Made by a program: the position numbers and the translations under genes. From positions 1-9,294 of the forward strand of contig JAICPQ010000095.1 in the NCBI GenBank assembly GCA_025929745.1: 9,294 bases of DNA. Reading direction: 5' to 3'. This DNA comes from Burkholderiales bacterium (lineage in GTDB: Bacteria > Pseudomonadota > Gammaproteobacteria > Burkholderiales > SG8-39). The notes beneath the pieces are model-generated. The model was not told where the DNA came from and made no database searches. It saw only the letters and a list, made by a program, of their open reading frames with translations. Within the stretch, counting starts at the first letter, position 1; every line of letters starts with the position of its first letter. Of the stretch, positions 6,272 to 9,294 are shown piece after piece.

Positions 6272-7907
6272 GGGCAGGCTTGTCGCGGTCGAACATGCGC
6301 TGGATCTGCCATTGCTGGGCGATGGAGAGAATGTTGTTGACGAGCCAGTAGAGCACAAGGCCCGCGGGAAAGAAGAAGAAAAAGATGCTGAAGACGAACG
6401 GCATGATCTGCATGACGCGCGCCTGCACCGGATCCGGTGGCACCGGGTTCATGCGCGTCTGCAACACCATGGTGGCCGTCATGAGGATCGGCAGCACGTA
6501 GTACGGGTCGAGGGCGGAGAGGTCCTTGATCCAGAGCATGAAGGGTGCATGGCGCAACTCGATCGCCGCGAGCAGCACCCAGTAGAGAGCGATGAACACC
6601 GGAATTTGGACGAGGATCGGGAAGCAGCCGCCGAGCGGGTTGATCTTCTCGGTCTTGTACAGCTCCATCATGGCCTGGTTCATCTTCTGCCGGTCGTGCG
6701 CGTACATCTCGCGGAGCTTCGTCAGCCGCGGGGTAATCAGCTTCATCTTTGCCATTGACTTGTAGCTCGCCGCCGAGAGCGGGAAGAAGACAATTTTGAT
6801 GAGCACAGTGAGCAGGATGATGGCCACGCCCCAGTTGCCCGAAAGCGCGTGAAACTTCTCCAGAAGCCAGAAGAGCGGCCAGGCAATGATAGCCAGCCAG
6901 CCGTAGTCGACCACGAGATCAAGCCCTGGCGCCGCAGCCTGCAGCCGGCGCTGCTCCTGCGGCCCGACGTAGAGGGGCACCTTCACTGCTGCGCTCGAAC
7001 CGGCTGCGACGTTGAGCGGCACCATGGCGCGGGCAGCGTAGATGCCGTCGGGTCGCTTCTCGGTTACGTAGTCGCGCGGCACGCCCTGCGGCGGCAGCCA
7101 TGCGGAAACGAAGTAATGCTGCACGAAAGCAAGCCAGCCGTTCGTCGCCTGTTTGACGTGATCGGAGCGGCCTTTGTCGAGGTCCGATGGATACACCTTC
7201 TCGAACTTGCGCTCGTCGGTATAGACGGCGAAACCGATGAAGCTCTGCGCGCCGAAGGTTTCGGCGACGGTGTTGGTGTTCGTTTCGGGCTTGCCGTCGT
7301 GCGTCAGCTGGAAGTACGCGTACGCGCCGAGCGGCGCCGAACCGGCGTTCTGCACCTCCAAAGCGACGTCGATCACGTAGCTGTCGCGCTTGAACGTGTA
7401 GGTCTTTCGCACCTGCGCGCCGTCCTTCCCCGTCGCGGAGAGAACCAGCGTGACTTCATCGCGCCCGGCAGCGAGCGCACGCTCGCCCGGCTCGGCACGC
7501 CAAAACGTGCGGTGATTTGGTCCGCCCTCGCCCGCCAGTCCGCTTTGCGCCTCGTAGTGGTGCTCGGGCCCGAGCAGCACCAGGCTCCGGGAAAGATCCT
7601 TGGAATCCTTGTGGCGCAAGAGTTCGACTCGCTTCAGTGTGCCGCCGAGCGTATCGACTTCGACCGCGATGAGATCGGTGCTGATGCGCACGATCTCGCC
7701 TTTCGCCGGGCTTGCGCCCTCCGGCATGGCGGCCGAGGGCTTCGCCGCTGGGGCAGCAGCAGCCACCGGCTTCTCGGGGACCGGCACGCCCTGCGCGGTG
7801 GCCGGCGAAGGCGCCGGTTTGGGTCGTTTCTCCTTCTCCCAAGCCTCCCAGAGCATGAGCAAAGAGAAGCTGAAGATAACGAGCAGGATAAGTCGCTGGG
7901 TGTCCAT
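6258..7907 (-). CDS. yidC: Membrane protein insertase YidC (Oxa1 family, Gram-negative type)
   Basis: YidC inserts and folds inner-membrane proteins, alone or with SecYEG. The 549 residues match the Gram-negative length (E. coli 548). The start at 7907 gives MDTQRLILLVIFSFSLLML, a typical first membrane anchor. A Pro/Ala-rich linker and a large periplasmic domain (about residues 70-330) follow. The conserved insertase core begins near WGVAIILLTVLIKIVFFPLS (W359) and includes YKSMAKMK, the cytoplasmic helical loop, KINPLGGCFPILVQIPVF, FMLWIKDLSALDPYY and FPAGLVLYWLVNNILS. The basic residue of the membrane groove (Arg366 in E. coli) appears as Lys371. The positively charged C-terminus (KPAHAKR) fits ribosome contact. 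It begins 5 bp after yidD and overlaps mnmE by 14 bp. A longer in-frame extension upstream to 8084 runs through yidD and is not credible. Confidence 0.98.
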   Translation of the reverse strand: MDTQRLILLVIFSFSLLMLWEAWEKEKRPKPAPSPATAQGVPVPEKPVAAAAPAAKPSAAMPEGASPAKGEIVRISTDLIAVEVDTLGGTLKRVELLRHKDSKDLSRSLVLLGPEHHYEAQSGLAGEGGPNHRTFWRAEPGERALAAGRDEVTLVLSATGKDGAQVRKTYTFKRDSYVIDVALEVQNAGSAPLGAYAYFQLTHDGKPETNTNTVAETFGAQSFIGFAVYTDERKFEKVYPSDLDKGRSDHVKQATNGWLAFVQHYFVSAWLPPQGVPRDYVTEKRPDGIYAARAMVPLNVAAGSSAAVKVPLYVGPQEQRRLQAAAPGLDLVVDYGWLAIIAWPLFWLLEKFHALSGNWGVAIILLTVLIKIVFFPLSAASYKSMAKMKLITPRLTKLREMYAHDRQKMNQAMMELYKTEKINPLGGCFPILVQIPVFIALYWVLLAAIELRHAPFMLWIKDLSALDPYYVLPILMTATMVLQTRMNPVPPDPVQARVMQIMPFVFSIFFFFFPAGLVLYWLVNNILSIAQQWQIQRMFDRDKPAHAKR

Positions 7908-7912
7908 TTGGT

Positions 7913-8125
7913 CTAGGGAACGGGGTCGTGTCCGCCGGGATGCCACGGACCGCATCGACAGAGGCGCCGCGCGGCGAGCCAGCATCCGCGCCAGAATCCA
8001 TGGCGCACGAGCGCCTCTTCGGCGAATTCGGAGCAGCTCGGAAAGAACCGGCAGCATGGCGCCAGTAGTGGGCGCACGCACCATCGATAGGTTTTCAAAG
8101 CGAAGCGAAGGACGCGGACCGTCAT
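7913..8125 (-). CDS. yidD: Membrane protein insertion efficiency factor YidD
   Basis: This small inner-membrane-associated protein aids YidC-dependent insertion of membrane proteins; its exact mechanism is not settled. The 70-residue product, MTVRVLRFALKTYRWCVRP onward, carries the family hallmarks: a basic amphipathic N-terminus, a cysteine-containing CRFFPSCSEFAEEAL segment, HGFWRG, RRLCRCGPW and the C-terminal GGHDPVP (GYDPVP in most members). The length is usual for the family (70-85). Its ATG overlaps the rnpA stop as ATGA, and yidC begins 5 bp after its TAG, so translation of the three is probably coupled. The same frame stays open upstream to about 8680 because of high GC, but that region belongs to rnpA and rpmH in other frames; the start at 8125 is fixed by family alignment. 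Confidence 0.94.
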   Translation of the reverse strand: MTVRVLRFALKTYRWCVRPLLAPCCRFFPSCSEFAEEALVRHGFWRGCWLAARRLCRCGPWHPGGHDPVP

Positions 8126-8469
8126 GGCTTCAGGCGCGGAAGGAGCGCGCGCAACTGCGCGACCATCTTCGCCGAGGGCTGAGCGCCATAAGGTGGTCGC
8201 ACCAGGACATCGAGCGCTCCCAGATCGCCCTGCGTTAGGCGAAACGCCTCGCGGATGCAGCGTTTGATACCGTTGCGCACGACCGCGCGCGCGGCGTGTC
8301 TGCGCGACACGAGCAAGCCGAGCCGCGCCTCGCCGCTCTCGCGTCTCGCGACATAGAAGGTATAGCCGTTCAAGCTGCGCCGTGAACCGTGCCGCAGCAG
8401 ATTTTCGAAGTCGTCTTTTCGCCTCAGGCGGCGCGACGCGTCCAGCCCGAAGCGCTTGCCTGCCGCGAC
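8122..8469 (-). CDS. rnpA: Ribonuclease P protein component; initiation codon not identifiable
   Basis: This is the protein subunit of RNase P, which with the M1 RNA trims the 5' leader of precursor tRNAs. The conserved RNR motif is clear: VVRNGIKRCIREAFR, about 50 residues before the end. The N-terminal substrate-binding part is RFGLDASRRLRRKDDFENLLRHGSRR, followed by LNGYTFYVARRE. That N-terminal homology begins upstream of the only canonical in-frame start, TTG at 8373, which would delete about 25 conserved residues. No ATG, GTG or TTG occurs in frame between 8373 and the in-frame stop at 8659-8661. The boundary given uses GTC at 8469, which touches the rpmH stop and yields 115 residues, close to the usual length. 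CTG at 8445 is another candidate. A base error turning GTG into GTC is possible. The gene lies between rpmH and yidD, its usual place, and overlaps yidD by 4 bp. Confidence 0.85.
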   Translation of the reverse strand, partial: VAAGKRFGLDASRRLRRKDDFENLLRHGSRRSLNGYTFYVARRESGEARLGLLVSRRHAARAVVRNGIKRCIREAFRLTQGDLGALDVLVRPPYGAQPSAKMVAQLRALLPRLKP

Positions 8470-8609
8470 TACAACCCGAGGCGGCGCCGGCCGCGTGCGC
8501 GGCGGCTGCGCAGCACTTTGCGCCCGCCGGCGCTGCGACTGCGCACGAGAAAACCATGGCGCCGCGCGCGCCGCGTCTTCGAGGGTTGGTAGGTCCGCTT
8601 CGTCGCCAT
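8469..8609 (-). CDS. rpmH: Large ribosomal subunit protein bL34
   Basis: This is a small structural protein of the 50S subunit that packs against 23S rRNA. The 46 residues begin MATKRTYQPSKTRRARRHGF, matching the family's KRTYQPS and HGF signatures, and end GGRKVLRSRRARGRRRLGL. Fifteen of the 46 residues are Arg and only three Lys, in line with the high-GC genome. The N-terminus carries two extra residues (Ala-Thr) compared with the common MKRTYQPS form. It is the first gene of the leftward cluster, 18-24 bases from the predicted transcription start, with only a weak ribosome-binding site. Its frame is completely covered by the open rnpA frame. It is too short for many automatic gene callers but is beyond doubt by family match. 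Confidence 0.97.
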   Translation of the reverse strand: MATKRTYQPSKTRRARRHGFLVRSRSAGGRKVLRSRRARGRRRLGL

Positions 8610-8632
8610 TGGCCGATCCGAAAAAGGGCGGT

Positions 8633-8662
8633 ATTAGAGCGTGCGCGTAAGCGCGTTGTCAA
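8633..8662 (-). promoter_or_regulatory. Promoter of the rpmH-rnpA-yidD-yidC-mnmE cluster
   Basis: On the minus strand a perfect -35 TTGACA (8657-8662) is separated by 18 bp from TCTAAT (8633-8638), five of six matches to TATAAT. This is the best sigma-70 promoter in the window and fits the high expression needed for a ribosomal protein. Transcription would start near 8627, leaving a leader of under 20 bases before rpmH. The DnaA box at 8669-8677 lies just upstream of its -35, so DnaA could also affect it. Confidence 0.78.
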
Positions 8663-8668
8663 TTCATC

Positions 8669-8677
8669 TGTGGATAA
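8669..8677 (-). promoter_or_regulatory. DnaA box, perfect consensus
   Basis: TGTGGATAA on the plus strand is TTATCCACA on the minus strand, the high-affinity DnaA box. It lies between the divergent rpmH and dnaA promoters and covers the proposed -35 of dnaA, which fits the known pattern of dnaA autorepression by its own product. It is the only perfect box I find in the window, so by itself it does not define an origin. Confidence 0.8.
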
Positions 8678-8699
8678 CACGTCACCAAGAAGGTAAAAT
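8671..8699 (+). promoter_or_regulatory. Candidate dnaA promoter
   Basis: TGGATA (8671-8676, four of six matches to TTGACA) and TAAAAT (8694-8699, five of six matches to TATAAT) are spaced by 17 bp. Transcription would start near 8706, about 20 bases before the dnaA ATG. The -35 lies inside the DnaA box, so DnaA binding would block polymerase. The -10 is convincing; the -35 is only moderate. Confidence 0.6.
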
Positions 8700-8726
8700 T
8701 CGGGTTCGCTTTAGGCCAACGAAAAG

Positions 8727-9294
8727 ATGCAAAACCTCTGGGATGCCTGCCTGCGTCGTCTCGAGCAGGAGATCCCCGCGCAGCAGTTCAATACGTGGAT
8801 CCGGCCGCTTGCTCCCGAGGCAGGCGATGCATCCGACACCCTCGTTCTCACCGCACCCAACCGCTTCATTCTCGAGCTCGTGCGCGAGCGCTTCGCGGCG
8901 CGCATCGAGCGCCTCGCCGCCGAAACGAGCGGGCGCCAGCTCGGGCTGCGGCTGGTGCTCGCGCGCGTCGCCGAGGTCGCGCCTGTGCGCGCGCAGGCGC
9001 CTACGCCGCCGCGGGGCGTCGACGCGCCGACCGTACAGGAGCGCGCGCGCCTCAATCCGGCTTTCACTTTCGACAGCTTCGTGACCGGCAAGGCGAACCA
9101 GCTCGCACGCGCCGCCGCGCTGCAGGTCGCCGAAAATCCTGGGGTTTCGTACAACCCGCTTTTCGTCTACGGCGGCGTGGGCCTGGGCAAGACGCACCTG
9201 ATGCAAGCCATCGGGAACCGGCTGTGCGGCAGGGGACAGGCCCGGATGATGTACGTGTCCACCGAGCACTTCACCAACGAGCTGATCGCCGCGG
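8727..9294 (+). CDS. dnaA: Chromosomal replication initiator protein DnaA, 5' part
   Basis: DnaA binds DnaA boxes at the origin, melts DNA and helps load the DnaB helicase. The ATG at 8727 gives MQNLWDACLRRLEQEIPAQQ, then FNTWIRPL and LTAPNRFILELVRERF, the typical domain I (about residues 1-80). A short Ala/Pro-rich linker, about residues 84-108, is roughly half the E. coli length. The AAA+ domain starts at LNPAFTFDSFVTG (Leu109), followed by the Walker A GGVGLGKT (149-156) and the initiator-specific region up to YVSTEHFTNELIAA. About 189 codons are visible, so the rest of AAA+ and the DNA-binding domain IV lie beyond the right edge. A weak AGG about 11 bases upstream may serve as the ribosome-binding site. 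It is divergent from rpmH; dnaN and gyrB usually follow. Confidence 0.98.
   Translation, partial: MQNLWDACLRRLEQEIPAQQFNTWIRPLAPEAGDASDTLVLTAPNRFILELVRERFAARIERLAAETSGRQLGLRLVLARVAEVAPVRAQAPTPPRGVDAPTVQERARLNPAFTFDSFVTGKANQLARAAALQVAENPGVSYNPLFVYGGVGLGKTHLMQAIGNRLCGRGQARMMYVSTEHFTNELIAA

Noticed and set aside
6849..7916. A 355-codon rightward open frame opposite yidC
   Set aside because: It is antisense to well-conserved yidC with no recognisable motif or ribosome-binding site.
7913..8680. A 255-codon leftward open frame containing YidD at its end
   Set aside because: Only the last 70 codons match a family (YidD). The rest runs over rnpA and rpmH in a different frame and reads as Arg/Ala-rich low-complexity sequence typical of high-GC shadow frames.
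1..9294. Search for mobile elements, CRISPR arrays, tRNA/rRNA genes, toxin-antitoxin or defence systems
   Set aside because: No transposase, repeat array, tRNA-like cloverleaf or unknown gene cluster was seen. All substantial coding space is accounted for by conserved genes.

Overview
This window is an origin-proximal segment of a high-GC proteobacterial chromosome, most likely betaproteobacterial. The assignment rests on the conserved dnaA / rpmH-rnpA-yidD-yidC-mnmE layout with mnmG nearby, a GTP-type PEP carboxykinase, beta-like L34, YidC and DnaA sequences, and palindromes matching chromosomal parS. The genus cannot be read from this sequence alone.

Layout from left to right. The 5' part of mnmG runs leftward and leaves the window at position 1. 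A short gap then carries one perfect and one near-perfect parS core. A rightward MFS transporter gene follows, and its 3' end overlaps the 3' end of leftward pckG by 12 bp. A 144-bp gap between pckG and mnmE holds a strong hairpin and a candidate pckG promoter. The leftward cluster rpmH-rnpA-yidD-yidC-mnmE occupies about 8609 to 4952, with gaps of at most 5 bp or small overlaps. A 117-bp divergent regulatory region (8610-8726) has a very good promoter for rpmH, a plausible dnaA promoter and one perfect DnaA box touching the dnaA -35. The 5' third of dnaA runs off the right edge.

The genes cover replication initiation (DnaA), ribosome and RNase P biogenesis (L34, RnpA), inner-membrane protein insertion (YidD, YidC), tRNA wobble-uridine modification (MnmE and MnmG, which act as one complex) and gluconeogenesis (PckG), plus one transporter of unknown substrate. 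The parS sites suggest that parA/parB lie beyond the left edge, after mnmG, as in many relatives; that is inference.

Nothing here looks like an undescribed defence, mobile or biosynthetic system. The real oddities are local. rnpA has no ATG/GTG/TTG in frame upstream of its conserved N-terminus, while its frame stays open through the whole of rpmH. The MFS gene's only canonical start lies inside a parS site. A terminator-like hairpin lies in what should be the pckG leader. There is no gene-free stretch longer than 300 bases.
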